Shown: one piece after another, positions 1 through 9,900 of the stretch | How positions within the stretch are numbered: position 1 is the stretch's first letter | Layout of the letters: each line of letters opens with the position of its first letter | Assembly: GCF_003721565.1 (NCBI RefSeq) | Contig: NZ_RJJE01000009.1 | Location: forward strand, 744,001 to 808,000 | Length of the DNA stretch: 64,000 nt | Reading direction: 5' to 3' | From: Rufibacter immobilis | GTDB taxonomy: Bacteria; Bacteroidota; Bacteroidia; Cytophagales; Hymenobacteraceae | Notes under the pieces: model-generated | The model's database searches: none | Told to the model about the DNA's origin: nothing | The model's input: the letters and a program-made list of their open reading frames with translations, nothing else | Translations under genes and position numbers: made by a program

Positions 1-1
1 G

Positions 2-478
2 GGCATGCCCAACGTGAAAAACCGCGGCATCTCCGGCGACATCACCTACGGCGTACTGGAGCGTCTGGACGAGGTCATTGAAGGCAAACCGGCCAAAGTG
101 TTCATCCTGATCGGGATCAATGACATTTCGCGCAACATCCCAGACCAGTTGATTGTGGCCAACTACCAGAAGATGATCTCACGCATCAAGGCGGGTTCGC
201 CTAAGACCAAAATTTACTTCCAAACCCTGCTGCCCACCAATGAGGCTTTTGACAAGTTCAAGAACCACTACCACAAAGAAGAGCACATTCTGTGGGTGAA
301 CAACGCCCTCAAAGAGCTGGCCAAAAAAGAGAAAATCGAGTTGATTGACCTGTACCCCAACTTTCTGGACACCAACAAGAAGCTGGTGAAAGAATACACC
401 CATGACGGCCTGCACCTCACCGTGGCCGGTTACCAGAAATGGGTAGAAGTCCTGAAGAAAGGGAATTACCTGAAATAA
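2..478 (+). CDS. SGNH/GDSL hydrolase, C-terminal part (5' end outside window)
   Basis: The open frame continues to the left edge, so the N-terminus (signal peptide and the Ser-containing block I) is missing. What remains shows SGNH block II (NRGISGD), block III with the Asn (LIGINDISR) and block V with the catalytic Asp-His (HDGLHL). The protein closely resembles the two tandem SGNH proteins at 32-33.6 kb (shared NRGI.GD, GIND, SPKTK), so these are three paralogues. Family members are secreted carbohydrate or acyl esterases, often removing O-acetyl groups. It lies directly upstream of a GH20 gene on the same strand, which suggests joint action on acylated amino-sugar glycans (inference). The actual ester substrate cannot be told from sequence. 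Confidence 0.85.
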   Translation, partial: GMPNVKNRGISGDITYGVLERLDEVIEGKPAKVFILIGINDISRNIPDQLIVANYQKMISRIKAGSPKTKIYFQTLLPTNEAFDKFKNHYHKEEHILWVNNALKELAKKEKIELIDLYPNFLDTNKKLVKEYTHDGLHLTVAGYQKWVEVLKKGNYLK

Positions 479-496
479 GCGTTCCCCTTATTTCCT

Positions 497-531
497 GTTT
501 AGGGGCTGTTTTTAGAAAAATAGCCCCTAAA
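497..531. repeat. Dispersed palindromic repeat, copy 1
   Basis: GTTTAGGGGCTG arm followed by its inverted copy (TAGCCCCTAAA), 19 bases after the SGNH stop. The outer flank is not complementary. Confidence 0.8.
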
Positions 532-630
532 TAGGGTCCTTTTGGGCGGCCCTTCCGCGTCACGTCAATGAGTAGAAACTATCCGCAGTGAATTCAAGAA
601 GTTTGAGTTGCCGATAGAAAAATGGCGCGA

Positions 631-677
631 AAAAAGCTCTCCTGTTTCCTCTCTGGCTTAGGAACAGGAGAGCTTTT
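631..677. terminator. Hairpin with T-rich tail
   Basis: Inverted arms AGCTCTCCTGTTTCC / GGAACAGGAGAGCT, flanked by A-run and T-run, so it could terminate in both directions. It is the only other structure in the 317-base gap between the SGNH gene and the GH20 gene. No clear TAnnTTTG promoter was seen upstream of the GH20 gene. Confidence 0.65.
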
Positions 678-795
678 TCATTTTTAGAATAAGGCGCTTA
701 ATCTTACTATAATTTATTAAGTTAGCCCAACCACATGGTAAAGCACAGAAGACCTGTGTGTTTCCTCTCTCCCAAACTCCTTACCTCACCAACCT

Positions 796-2469
796 ATGCG
801 CAAACGTCTCCCCTTTCAACTCCTGTTTTTGCTGGCAGGAGCCTTCTTCCTCCACCTGACCGTGCAGGCGCAGGATGCCAGCCGCTACGCCATCATCCCT
901 AAGCCTGTAAAACTCACACCTGCCAAAGGTGAATTCACCCTTACTTCCAAAACTAAGCTGATCTTGGGCAGCTCCGTGCCTGAGCTTAAAACCGCCACTG
1001 ATTTTTTGGTGAACCTGGTGGAGAGCTCCGCCGGCTACAAGATGGAATACGGCACCCAGGCTAAGAAAAACACCATCGCCTTTACCTTAGATAACACCAT
1101 CTCAAACGAGGAAGGGTACCGGCTGGAAGTGACAACGAAGAAAATCACGGTGGCCGCTAAAACCCCTAAAGGCGCTTTTCTGGCCATCCAGACGCTGCGC
1201 CAGCTCCTGCCAACCACCATTGAAACCAAAAACTCCGGCCAAAAGAGCTTTAAGATACCGGCCGTCAGTATTGAAGATGCGCCCCGCTTCGCCTACCGCG
1301 GCATGATGCTGGACGTAGCCCGCCACTTTCAGCCCATTGATTTCGTGAAGAAATACATAGACCTGCTGGCCTTCTACAAGATCAACACGTTCCACTTTCA
1401 CCTCACCGAGGATCAGGGCTGGCGCATTGAGATCAAGAAATACCCCAAATTACAGGAGATAGCCGCTTGGCGCAATGAAACCAAAGTAGGTCACCGCCGC
1501 GAAACCGAAAAAGGCTATGACGGCAAACGCCACGGCGGTTACTACACCCAGGAAGAGCTGAAAGACCTGGTGAAATACGCCCAGAACCGGTTCATTACCG
1601 TGATTCCCGAGATTGAGATGCCGGGCCATTCCATGGCCGCGCTGGCCGCTTACCCAGAGTTGGGCTGCAAAGACACCACCTATCAGGTAGCCGGTACCTG
1701 GGGAGTTTTCAAAGACATTTACTGCCCCAATGAAGTCACCTTCAAATTTCTGGAAGACGTGCTCACCGAGGTGATGGCCATTTTTCCCAGCAAGTACATC
1801 CACATTGGCGGCGATGAAGCCCCTAAAGACGTCTGGAAACAATCTGCGCGCGCGCAGGAAGTGATGCAGCGGGAAGGCCTGAAAGACGAGCACGAGTTGC
1901 AGAGTTACTTCATCCAGCGCATGGAGAAATTCCTTAACGCCAAAGGCCGCGCCATCATTGGCTGGGACGAGATTCTGGAGGGCGGCCTGGCTCCTAATGC
2001 CACCGTTATGTCCTGGCGCGGCGAAAAAGGCGGAATTGCCGCCGCCAAACAACGCCACGACGTGATCATGACGCCCAACAGCCACCTGTACTTTGACCAC
2101 TACCAAACCAAACAGGGCATCAAGAATGAGCCGCTGGCCATTGGCGGTTTCCTGCCCCTGGACAAAGTGTATTCCTACAACCCCGTGCCCAAGAGCCTCA
2201 CCCCTGAAGAAGCTAAACACGTGCTGGGTGTACAGGCCAATCTCTGGTCTGAGTACATCCCCACCAAAGAGCACGCAGAGCACATGGCCTTCCCGCGCGC
2301 CTGCGCCTTAGCCGAGGTAGCCTGGACTCCGGTGGAAAGCAAAGATTACACAGATTTCATCTCCCGTCTGGAGCAGAACCTCAAACGCCTGGACAACCTG
2401 AAGGTGAATTATTCCACCTACTTCCGGGAGCAGCCTGCCCCCGCCCTCACTACCGCGGGCGGCATGTAA
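796..2469 (+). CDS. Beta-N-acetylhexosaminidase, GH20
   Basis: Secreted exo-hydrolase that removes terminal beta-linked GlcNAc or GalNAc by substrate-assisted catalysis. It has a signal peptide (residues 1-25, cut after VQA), a GH20b-like N-terminal domain (about 30-165) and a TIM-barrel catalytic domain. The catalytic Asp-Glu pair is in HIGGDE, D340-E341, and a substrate-binding tryptophan lies in VMSWRGEKGG. At 557 residues it ends with the barrel and lacks the extra C-terminal domain of the other two GH20 proteins in this window. ATG start at 796 gives a good signal peptide. It follows an SGNH hydrolase gene. No lipobox is seen, so it is likely periplasmic or exported. Confidence 0.95.
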   Translation: MRKRLPFQLLFLLAGAFFLHLTVQAQDASRYAIIPKPVKLTPAKGEFTLTSKTKLILGSSVPELKTATDFLVNLVESSAGYKMEYGTQAKKNTIAFTLDNTISNEEGYRLEVTTKKITVAAKTPKGAFLAIQTLRQLLPTTIETKNSGQKSFKIPAVSIEDAPRFAYRGMMLDVARHFQPIDFVKKYIDLLAFYKINTFHFHLTEDQGWRIEIKKYPKLQEIAAWRNETKVGHRRETEKGYDGKRHGGYYTQEELKDLVKYAQNRFITVIPEIEMPGHSMAALAAYPELGCKDTTYQVAGTWGVFKDIYCPNEVTFKFLEDVLTEVMAIFPSKYIHIGGDEAPKDVWKQSARAQEVMQREGLKDEHELQSYFIQRMEKFLNAKGRAIIGWDEILEGGLAPNATVMSWRGEKGGIAAAKQRHDVIMTPNSHLYFDHYQTKQGIKNEPLAIGGFLPLDKVYSYNPVPKSLTPEEAKHVLGVQANLWSEYIPTKEHAEHMAFPRACALAEVAWTPVESKDYTDFISRLEQNLKRLDNLKVNYSTYFREQPAPALTTAGGM

Positions 2470-2554
2470 CCCTATAGAAAGTAAGCAGACGCAAAAGAAC
2501 CGGGCCGATTGTCCTGCCCAGCCGCTCTGATTATTTTACTACCTGTTTATTCCT

Positions 2555-2610
2555 GCCCGCTTGCGTTTAGGGGCCGTTTTTCTAAAAACGGCCCCTAAAC
2601 GCAAGCGGGC
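2555..2610. repeat. Dispersed palindromic repeat, copy 2 (27-bp perfect stem)
   Basis: Perfect 27-base arms with a CT centre. The outer 10 bases (GCCCGCTTGC / GCAAGCGGGC) are unique to this locus yet fully complementary. It sits between convergent GH20 and sucD genes. Confidence 0.9.
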
Positions 2611-2726
2611 TTTTCAGTTGTATCGGCCAGCAACTAGGAAAGCGGCCGCAGATACCCCAGCATTGTTGCCGTTTCCTGCCCCAAGGCAAACAAATGGTCA
2701 CTACCTGAAAGTTAACCCAAACAAAA

Positions 2727-2756
2727 AGGCTGCCCCTGTTGGAGCAGCCTTTCCTT
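2727..2756 (-). terminator. Intrinsic terminator of sucD
   Basis: On the minus strand, GGCTGCTCC and GGGGCAGCC arms are followed by a T-run, 19-48 bases past the sucD stop. Confidence 0.75.
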
Positions 2757-2774
2757 ATTTCAAAAAGAAGAAGC

Positions 2775-3665
2775 TTATGCGCTGGCAGCCTCGCCTCTCA
2801 ATACTCTTACCATGGTCTCGCCAATCTCGGCGGGAGAATCTACTACGTGGATGCCGTTTTCGCGCATGATGCGCATTTTAGCGGCCGCTGTGTCATCGGC
2901 ACCGCCAATGATGGCACCCGCGTGACCCATCCTACGACCAGCCGGAGCAGTCTGCCCCGCGATGAAACCAACCACTGGCTTTTTGTTACCGGTGGAACGG
3001 ATGTATTCGGCGGCTACGGCTTCGTAGTTACCGCCAATTTCGCCAATCATCACAATGGCATCGGTCTCCGGGTCTTCCATCAACAGCTCCACTGCGTTTT
3101 TAGTTGGCGTTCCGATGATCGGGTCACCGCCAATCCCGATGGCGGTAGAGATACCCAAACCGGCTTTCACAATCTGGTCGGCGGCCTCATAGGTCAAAGT
3201 ACCAGACTTAGAAACGATCCCGATTCTACCTGGCTTGAACACGAAACCGGGCATGATGCCTACTTTCGCCTCGCCGGGCGTGATCACGCCTGGGCAGTTC
3301 GGCCCGATCAGGGTCACGTTTTTGTTTTTGATGTAGTTTTTGGCGGCAACCATGTCTTTCACCGGAATACCCTCGGTGATGGCCACAATCACTTCAATAC
3401 CGGCATCGGCGGCTTCCATGATGGCATCGGCGGCAAACGCCGGCGGCACGAAGATGATAGACACATTGGCACCGGCTTTCTCCACGGCCTCGGCCACGGT
3501 GTTGAACACCGGACGGTCTAAGTGGGTAGAACCCCCTTTGCCTGGCGTTACGCCCCCTACCACATTGGTACCATATTCAATCATTTGCTGTGCGTGGAAA
3601 GAACCCTCTGAGCCGGTGAAGCCCTGCACAATCACTTTGGAATCTTTATTTACTAAAACACTCAT
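2775..3665 (-). CDS. sucD: Succinyl-CoA synthetase (ligase) alpha subunit
   Basis: TCA-cycle enzyme subunit that binds CoA and carries the phosphorylated histidine. With SucB it interconverts succinyl-CoA and succinate with nucleotide triphosphate formation. The 296-residue length is standard. It shows the N-terminal CoA-binding Rossmann fold ([11 protein letters not shown]), the GPNCPG loop and the active-site histidine H248 in GHAGAI. sucB is not adjacent, which is common in Bacteroidota. A well-matched phylum-type promoter and a terminator bracket it, so it is probably monocistronic. ATG at 3665. Confidence 0.97.
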   Translation of the reverse strand: MSVLVNKDSKVIVQGFTGSEGSFHAQQMIEYGTNVVGGVTPGKGGSTHLDRPVFNTVAEAVEKAGANVSIIFVPPAFAADAIMEAADAGIEVIVAITEGIPVKDMVAAKNYIKNKNVTLIGPNCPGVITPGEAKVGIMPGFVFKPGRIGIVSKSGTLTYEAADQIVKAGLGISTAIGIGGDPIIGTPTKNAVELLMEDPETDAIVMIGEIGGNYEAVAAEYIRSTGNKKPVVGFIAGQTAPAGRRMGHAGAIIGGADDTAAAKMRIMRENGIHVVDSPAEIGETMVRVLRGEAASA

Positions 3666-3712
3666 GTGTAGTGGATTATGTGAAAGATGTACGCTCTAGT
3701 TAAAACTGTACG

Positions 3713-3743
3713 CAAAAATAGGCTTTTTTGTCGCGCATCCAAA
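3713..3743 (-). promoter_or_regulatory. Bacteroidota-type promoter of sucD
   Basis: On the minus strand, TTTG (-33 element, 3743-3740), 19-base spacer, TATTTTTG (-7 element TAnnTTTG, 3720-3713), about 47 bases before the sucD ATG. It matches the sigma-ABfr consensus TTTG-N19-TAnnTTTG. Confidence 0.65.
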
Positions 3744-3824
3744 CCAAGAATAGGCTTAAAGTCATTGCCCGGCCAGCCTTGCCCCAGCCCATATAGGCAA
3801 AACCAAAATTACCCACAGCTCTGT

Positions 3825-5105
3825 TTACTTCTTACCTGGTGCAGTTCTGAGGGCCTGCCTCTCAAATATCTTTCTGGTGTAAAACAGGCCGTCCATTACC
3901 TTCGGGAGGTTCATTCCCAGTTCTCTGTACCCAAAGGGGCGGGCAATCAACTGCGCCTGCATCCAATCTGGCAGGTCTTGGCGGTTCAGGTCCAGAAACA
4001 GGAAAGGCTGCTGGGTTTGCCCCAAGGCGTACTCAATGCTGTTTTTCTTGTGCTTTTTCACCTTGATCAAGGGAAAGAACAACAGTTTGCCTATTTTGCC
4101 TTCATAGCCTGTAAACCCTATGTTGTAGTAGCGGTCTGCGTAGGTATTTTTCAAATAGTCTCCCAGTCTTAGGTTTCGCCGGTAGAACTCACTGTCAATA
4201 TTTTCGCCACCGTACGTAAGGTGGGAGGAGGCTGCCCATACTATGGTTTTGTGGCTCTTGTACAGCTCTCCCTGCAGAAAGTTCAGGTTTTGGGCCATTT
4301 GCCTGTCTCGCTCCTGACCGGAAGAGAATTTTCTGGTCACCTCCACCAGGGCATTGCGGCAAAACTGCTGCCAGAAGAGATCCTGTGGGGAGCCCGTTCC
4401 CTGTGACACTCTGGTTGTTATTTCCTGCAAGATCCCTGAAAAGGCTTTATGCAGGAGCAATGTATCTTGCGTACTTAGCTTTGTATGGTAATCTGAGATT
4501 TTTATGGCCTTACGCAAAGACACATCGAACTTTACCCATTGCAGGGAGTCCTTTAACGCTTCGGCCTGTATGCTTTCCAGATATTCCTGAAAATCATGGG
4601 ACAGGCTTTCTGCGGAGTTAACGCCTGAGAATTTACAGTCTATCCCGGCCATGAGTAACGGGTGGTCTGTGTTCTTCTGCCGGTCAATGTACCTGAAGAG
4701 CTCCTCTGTCTCAGCCGATATCCAGAAGGGGTAGATGGCTTTGCGGGCGGCATCCAGGGCTGGTTTCCCGTTTTGTGTCTCCTGCCAGGCTTTATAGCAG
4801 TCATAGAACCCGCCTTCAAAGGCAATGACACTATACCCCAGCTCCTGGTGCAGAAACTTGATTAGCCTAGTTTTTGCCTGGAAGGTGCTGCCGTCATAAT
4901 GGGTTTGCTCTCCCAAGCCTATGATTTCAGTATCTTTCAATATGCTTTTCAGGGGAAGCAAATCTGTAAAGTCCTCATTGGACGGCTCCATGTCCTGGAT
5001 CAGTATCCCAGTCTTCTGGATATAAGCTACCCTTTTATCTGTGTCTTGGGCCATTGATGGGAACCACCCACCCATCAACATCAGGAGCAGCAGTTGTTTT
5101 AGCAT
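3825..5105 (-). CDS. Erythromycin-esterase-family protein
   Basis: Secreted 426-residue protein with a signal peptide (about 1-20, ending SMAQ). The family hallmark GLGEQTH (E66, H69) matches the catalytic Glu/His of Ere-type esterases, followed by AFEGGFYDC and, later, SHLTYGGEN. Characterised Ere proteins open macrolide rings. Many environmental family members have no proven macrolide activity, and the periplasmic location here differs from cytoplasmic EreA/B, so resistance should not be assumed. It stands alone between sucD and the TlpA-like gene. Confidence 0.85.
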   Translation of the reverse strand: MLKQLLLLMLMGGWFPSMAQDTDKRVAYIQKTGILIQDMEPSNEDFTDLLPLKSILKDTEIIGLGEQTHYDGSTFQAKTRLIKFLHQELGYSVIAFEGGFYDCYKAWQETQNGKPALDAARKAIYPFWISAETEELFRYIDRQKNTDHPLLMAGIDCKFSGVNSAESLSHDFQEYLESIQAEALKDSLQWVKFDVSLRKAIKISDYHTKLSTQDTLLLHKAFSGILQEITTRVSQGTGSPQDLFWQQFCRNALVEVTRKFSSGQERDRQMAQNLNFLQGELYKSHKTIVWAASSHLTYGGENIDSEFYRRNLRLGDYLKNTYADRYYNIGFTGYEGKIGKLLFFPLIKVKKHKKNSIEYALGQTQQPFLFLDLNRQDLPDWMQAQLIARPFGYRELGMNLPKVMDGLFYTRKIFERQALRTAPGKK

Positions 5106-5413
5106 AGTTTTGTTCTTTTATCTTCCTCTGATGTAGCTTTCGCCCCAAGGGTATCGCTCTGGAATGGGAAACGTTCTCGTTGGCATACTGACTTTATGCC
5201 TCTTGCACTGAAGCTAGGCATCAGCTGGCGCTCCGCATACAGTACGTAGCCTCACTCTTTATCCCCCCTTCCTCTTCTGATAGCCTTTTGTTGTTTGTGC
5301 CCGCCTGCGGCCCCTTTCCTTCCTCCTCTACCTATAGGCTCGGCTCCGGGCGTAGCAGATTTGACATTCGCCTCATGTATTCTATCCCCTTACAAGCTAC
5401 GGCAGCACCCGCT
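5106..5413. other. Intergenic gap, nothing recognised
   Basis: 308 bases between two minus-strand genes. No palindromic repeat, clear terminator, promoter consensus or supported ORF was seen. Confidence 0.5.
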
Positions 5414-6517
5414 TTACTTACTACTCTTCAGGTTGGCCTCCAGAAAAGCCTCTAACTCCGGCAGGGTAAGGTCTCTTTTTACTATTTCCCCCCTCTCATT
5501 GAGCAGGAATGTGGAGGGGAAACTACGGATGAGAAGTTTAATGGATTCTACGGCGTTCTCGTCTAAGTACTGTGCCCAAGGCAGCCCGTACTCTTGGATT
5601 CTTTTGGGCCACAGAGACAGATCCTTGGTTCGGTCTGTGGACACGCTTATTATTTCAAAGCCTTTGGGATGGTAGGTTGAGTAGAGCCTCTTCAGGGTAG
5701 GGAAGGCGTCAAGGCAGGGTTTGCAACGGCTGAACCAAAAGTCCACCAGGGTGTATTTTGCCTTAGGAAGGACGAGACGTTGGTTGGTAAGCTGCTCTGT
5801 CTGTACAGGGAATTGCGGAAACTTTCCATTCTCCTTAATGCCTATTGCCCGCAGGTCATTCTCCAGCAAAAGCCATGGTTTCTCTTTCTTGATTTTATCA
5901 GAGAAGCGCAGCAGCGTCTTTGCTCTAAGGTTGGAATGACCAAATAGACTAAACCTCTCAATCAATCCCCAGAGAGCCACATAAGAGTCTGGATACTTGC
6001 TTACGTACTCGTACAACAAGGTGTCATATGCCGTTGCCTTATCCATTATCAATGCGTCTAGGCTGGCCTCTTTACAATTAAATGCTTCTGCCTTATGCAT
6101 GAACGGAATGTACCTTGTGCGGAACTCCTCTGAAGTTTGGCCGTTCACGTACCCGCACTCATTCATCATAGTATCTACACGCATGACCGTGGTGGTTTGG
6201 TCAATGAAGTAGCGTCCGTGCCGCCAGACTAACATACCCCTGTCGCTGGCGAACACGGTCATGTACATCTTGGGGTAGGGCAACTCAGTTTTCAGCAGGA
6301 ACTTACCATTCTCAATTTTTGCTGCCGCAAAGGAATTTTCAAAATATTTGGCATCTATCTCTGCCCTATGCAACAGGATAGAATCTTCTCCAGTTGATTT
6401 TCCGGCCACCTCACCCTGGATAGAAACTCTTGCCGGGGTTTGTGCCCAAGCGCGGTGGAAGACGATACTCAGCAGAGCCACTTGGGCAAATACTAGCAGG
6501 AATGCTTTAAATTTCAT
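5414..6517 (-). CDS. TlpA-like thiol:disulfide oxidoreductase with DUF4369-like N-terminus
   Basis: Exported 367-residue protein. It has a signal peptide (about 1-25, ending AWAQ), a beta-rich DUF4369-like region (about 28-150), a helical middle, and a C-terminal thioredoxin/AhpC-TSA fold (about 235-362). The redox motif is C265-K-P-C268 within LVDFWFSRCKPC, and the cis-Pro region is FPSTFLL. Such proteins reduce periplasmic disulfides, for example in cytochrome c maturation. No cytochrome genes are nearby, so the partner is unknown. Confidence 0.9.
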   Translation of the reverse strand: MKFKAFLLVFAQVALLSIVFHRAWAQTPARVSIQGEVAGKSTGEDSILLHRAEIDAKYFENSFAAAKIENGKFLLKTELPYPKMYMTVFASDRGMLVWRHGRYFIDQTTTVMRVDTMMNECGYVNGQTSEEFRTRYIPFMHKAEAFNCKEASLDALIMDKATAYDTLLYEYVSKYPDSYVALWGLIERFSLFGHSNLRAKTLLRFSDKIKKEKPWLLLENDLRAIGIKENGKFPQFPVQTEQLTNQRLVLPKAKYTLVDFWFSRCKPCLDAFPTLKRLYSTYHPKGFEIISVSTDRTKDLSLWPKRIQEYGLPWAQYLDENAVESIKLLIRSFPSTFLLNERGEIVKRDLTLPELEAFLEANLKSSK

Positions 6518-6935
6518 GTGGGGTTGTGCCTGGTGTTAAGCTCTGCTTGATTCTCTTCTTCTCACTTCTGAGGCAGTAATTGTAGCTGATGCTCTATTAT
6601 GGCCTTTACCAAAAGAAGAGAAGCAATTATATATACTGCAGCAGATTATCCAATCAATACCTAATATAGCAGAAGTCTTGTAGAAGTAGTCAATCCTGAA
6701 GAAGAATACAGCATTTAGATCAGACGAATCTCTTTTCTGCAGCCTCTTCATTCCATGCCAGAGCCGCTGGGCAACAGATCACACTGTTACTTTGCGGTAA
6801 TAGGAAGTTTTGCGTTCCCATTTCTGTTTTTGGCCTGTTTTCAGAAAAACAGGCCAAAAACGGGGAGAAAGTAAACATAGTTGCCGTGAGATATTTCCCT
6901 GAAATACTTATCTTAAAACAAAAAGCACCCTGGCT
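6518..6935. other. Divergent intergenic region (418 bases)
   Basis: Separates the divergent TlpA-like and macroglobulin genes. It holds an AT-rich stretch (6620-6700) and repeat copy 3. No confident promoter match was found on either strand. Confidence 0.5.
6826..6861. repeat. Dispersed palindromic repeat, copy 3 (GTTTTTGGCC variant)
   Basis: Arms GTTTTTGGCCTGTTTT / AAAACAGGCCAAAAAC. The variant replaces TTTAGGGG with TTTTTGG on both arms, a compensated change. Confidence 0.85.
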
Positions 6936-9900
6936 ATGTCTCTGCTCTCCTCCCTGCTATCCGGTTTACTTCCGCTGTTAGCCGCCCTGTTGTTGCTTTG
7001 CTCTACCGCCCGCGCCCAGCAGAATCTAGCCAACAGCCGCACCACCAGCTATTTCACCTACATCTACAAAATCACAGACGCAGAAGCCAAGGTGTTGTTT
7101 GAAAAGGGCATGGATGCCGCCAGGCAAAGCTTTTTCCATACGCGGGTAGACTCCTTTCCTACTAATTTGCCTTACCAAAAGCAGTTGCCACAGGGGCACT
7201 ACCTGTACACGCTCACCTCCGGGCCGGATTTAGAATATACGCTACAGTGTAGCATCAATGCGCAGCTTCAACTCCTCAATAATCACGTAGACTTTGCCGC
7301 CGTACTGTATGATTCTTTAGGCTCCATTCTTCCAAACGCGCAACTAACGCTCAAAAACAAAAAAGTACCGTTTGACAAAGTTTCCCAAACCTACCGGTTG
7401 GCCAACAGCAAAAAGAGCGGGTTACTTTCAGTGACCCATGAGGGCTTTACCTTTTACGTGCCGGTAGAGCAGAACCGCCGCCAATGGAATACTCCGCTGT
7501 GGCGGAAAATCATCTACCGCAAACCTGTTTACTATCTCTGGAGCCCTTTCCGGGATATCGCCTCTACTTTAATCCATTTGCGCCCTACCGGTTTCGTTTA
7601 CAAAGCCATTCATCTTTTTGATGACTTCGGCTACCGCGAGAGTGATTGGCCCAACGGCTATCTGGTGTTGAACAAGCCCAAGTACATGCCCGGCGACACG
7701 GTGCGGTACAAGGCGTTTCTGGTGAAGAAAAACGGGAACCCTTATAAGAAAACACTTCGGGCGGAGATTAACGGGAGCGGGAAACCCAAAAAACTCGGTG
7801 AGCTTGCCCCCTTCCGCCCAGGGGCGTATGAAGGCTCGTTTGTACTGCATGATTCCCTCCGGCTCAGGCTAGACACCTATGTTTATCTCAATTTAATCAA
7901 AGAGAAAAGATGGGACGATGACAATGTGGCACGGGCCCAGTTCAAGTATGAAGACTATGAACTGAAGGAAAATACCTACACCGCCAGACTGGAAAAGCTG
8001 GAGCATTTTGCCGGCACCACCAACCGCCTCATGCTGCGCGGGGCAGACGCCAACGGCCTTACCTTAACCGATGCGCGGGTAGAATTAACTGTCCTGACCA
8101 CGCAAATTAGGCAGACCGCCGCCCCGGTACAGTTTATCCCAGACACGCTTTGGGTGCACCAGCAACCGCTTGAAAGCTCCGGAGAGACCACCATTCAAAT
8201 CCCTGACTCCATTTTCCCCAAAGCGAAGCTTGATTACCAGATTTCCGCCGTCTTTCTGACCTCCAATAACGAGCGGGCCCAACAGACCATACGGGCGCGG
8301 TATTCCTTTGAAGAGGGCCGCCTGGAAATGCGCCTCCTTAATGACAGCCTCAAAGCCGACTATTTGGAAGGCACCTCCTCTCTGCCCAAACAGGCCGAAG
8401 TAGTAATGATAGATGGAGACGGGGAACTCCTCCAGACGCTGCAAGTACAACTGCCCGCCTTGCTTCCCTTGCAGCCCCATGCCCGAGAATACAGAATCAA
8501 TGCGGGCAAACTACAGAGTACCCTCCGCCTGCAAGACGAACCAGCCAACCTGCAATTCTACTCAGACCGTACCGCAGACTCGCTCTTCCTCACCATTCAG
8601 AACCCCAGGCGCGTGCCGTTTTGGTACTTTGTCTATAAGAACAACCACTTGGTGGACCGTGGCCAGGATACCACTTCACTGTGGCAGTACAACCGAAAGG
8701 CTAGCAACCAGGAGCCGTATTACGTATCTGTGCAGTACCTCTGGGCCGGGAAAATCTATAGCGAGGAATACAATGCCCCCTTCCGGAAGAACAATTTAGA
8801 CATAGCCGTACAAGGGCCCACCACGGTGTACCCGGGGCAGAAAACCAGTTTCACGGTGCAGGTGACCAATGCCAAAGGTAAACCCGTACCTAACGTTGAC
8901 CTCACATCCTACGCGCTTACGTCTAAGTTCAAAGATGCCTCACCACCAGACCTTCCCACATTCACCAAATATAAAAGCAGAAAAGACCGCCGCACCTTCA
9001 AACTGAAAGATGTGCCAGAGAAGGGTTTCCAGCTGATGGACTGGGAGCATTGGCGCCGAAGCATGGGGCTGGATAGCTTAGCGTACTACCAATTGCTTTA
9101 CCCACAGACAGGACTCTACACCCACTACGCCCTCACCAAAGACAGCCTAACCCAGTTTGCCCCCTTCGTGGTAGATTCCGGACGGGTGGTTCCGGTGCAT
9201 GTGGTGTATCTAGACCAGGTACCTGTTTATTTCTCGGGCACAGACGTGGTTCCCCCGTACTCCTTCCCCGCCGACAGCGGCTACCATTTCATCAAACTGC
9301 GCACCGCCCACCATGAGATTCACCTGGATAGCGTGTACCTTAAACACGGACAGAAACTGGTGCTGAGCATTGACCAGAACAAGAAGTCCCTCTTATTCGG
9401 CAAAGCCGAAAAGGGGTTCCTTTCTAAAACGGAGCAAGGTGCCCTTGCCCCATACCTGGTCCCTGTGGAACAGAATTTCGGCAATGGGCTCACGTATCTA
9501 AAACAAGGCCAACAGGTACAATATCTGCCCAACGGCTCCAACCGCTCGTACACTACCCGTAGTACAAATTGGGACCGCGTGGTCTTAGCAGGTCCGTTTA
9601 GACCAAGGGTCATGGAGTTTTATTCCATGGGGAATTTTGTAACAGCTTTCACGCCAGAAGCCAACTATGTTCACCGTTTTGAGCCTGGTTTACTAAAAAT
9701 GCGCGAAAAACAGACGTTCCCCGGGAAAGTACACTTATCGCCCAGAAACAAAACACACCAAATTCCTTCTGGCACTTTGGCAGAAACCGCTTATACAGAA
9801 GAAGGTCTAAGGGCCCAATGGGAAACCTCCCAATACAACTACTGGCTCTCTAAAATTCTGGAACGCCCCGAGTACCGCACCGAGGCCGGCAATGGCCGCC

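Noticed and set aside
1450..2283. Long minus-strand open frame antisense to the GH20 gene
   Set aside because: It is a shadow of the GC-rich GH20 coding frame and has no family motifs.
2561..2869. Plus-strand frame across repeat copy 2 and sucD end
   Set aside because: Starts within the repeat and runs antisense through sucD.
3825..5105. Macrolide resistance determinant
   Set aside because: Only family motifs are present; periplasmic location and lack of mobile context do not support a resistance claim.
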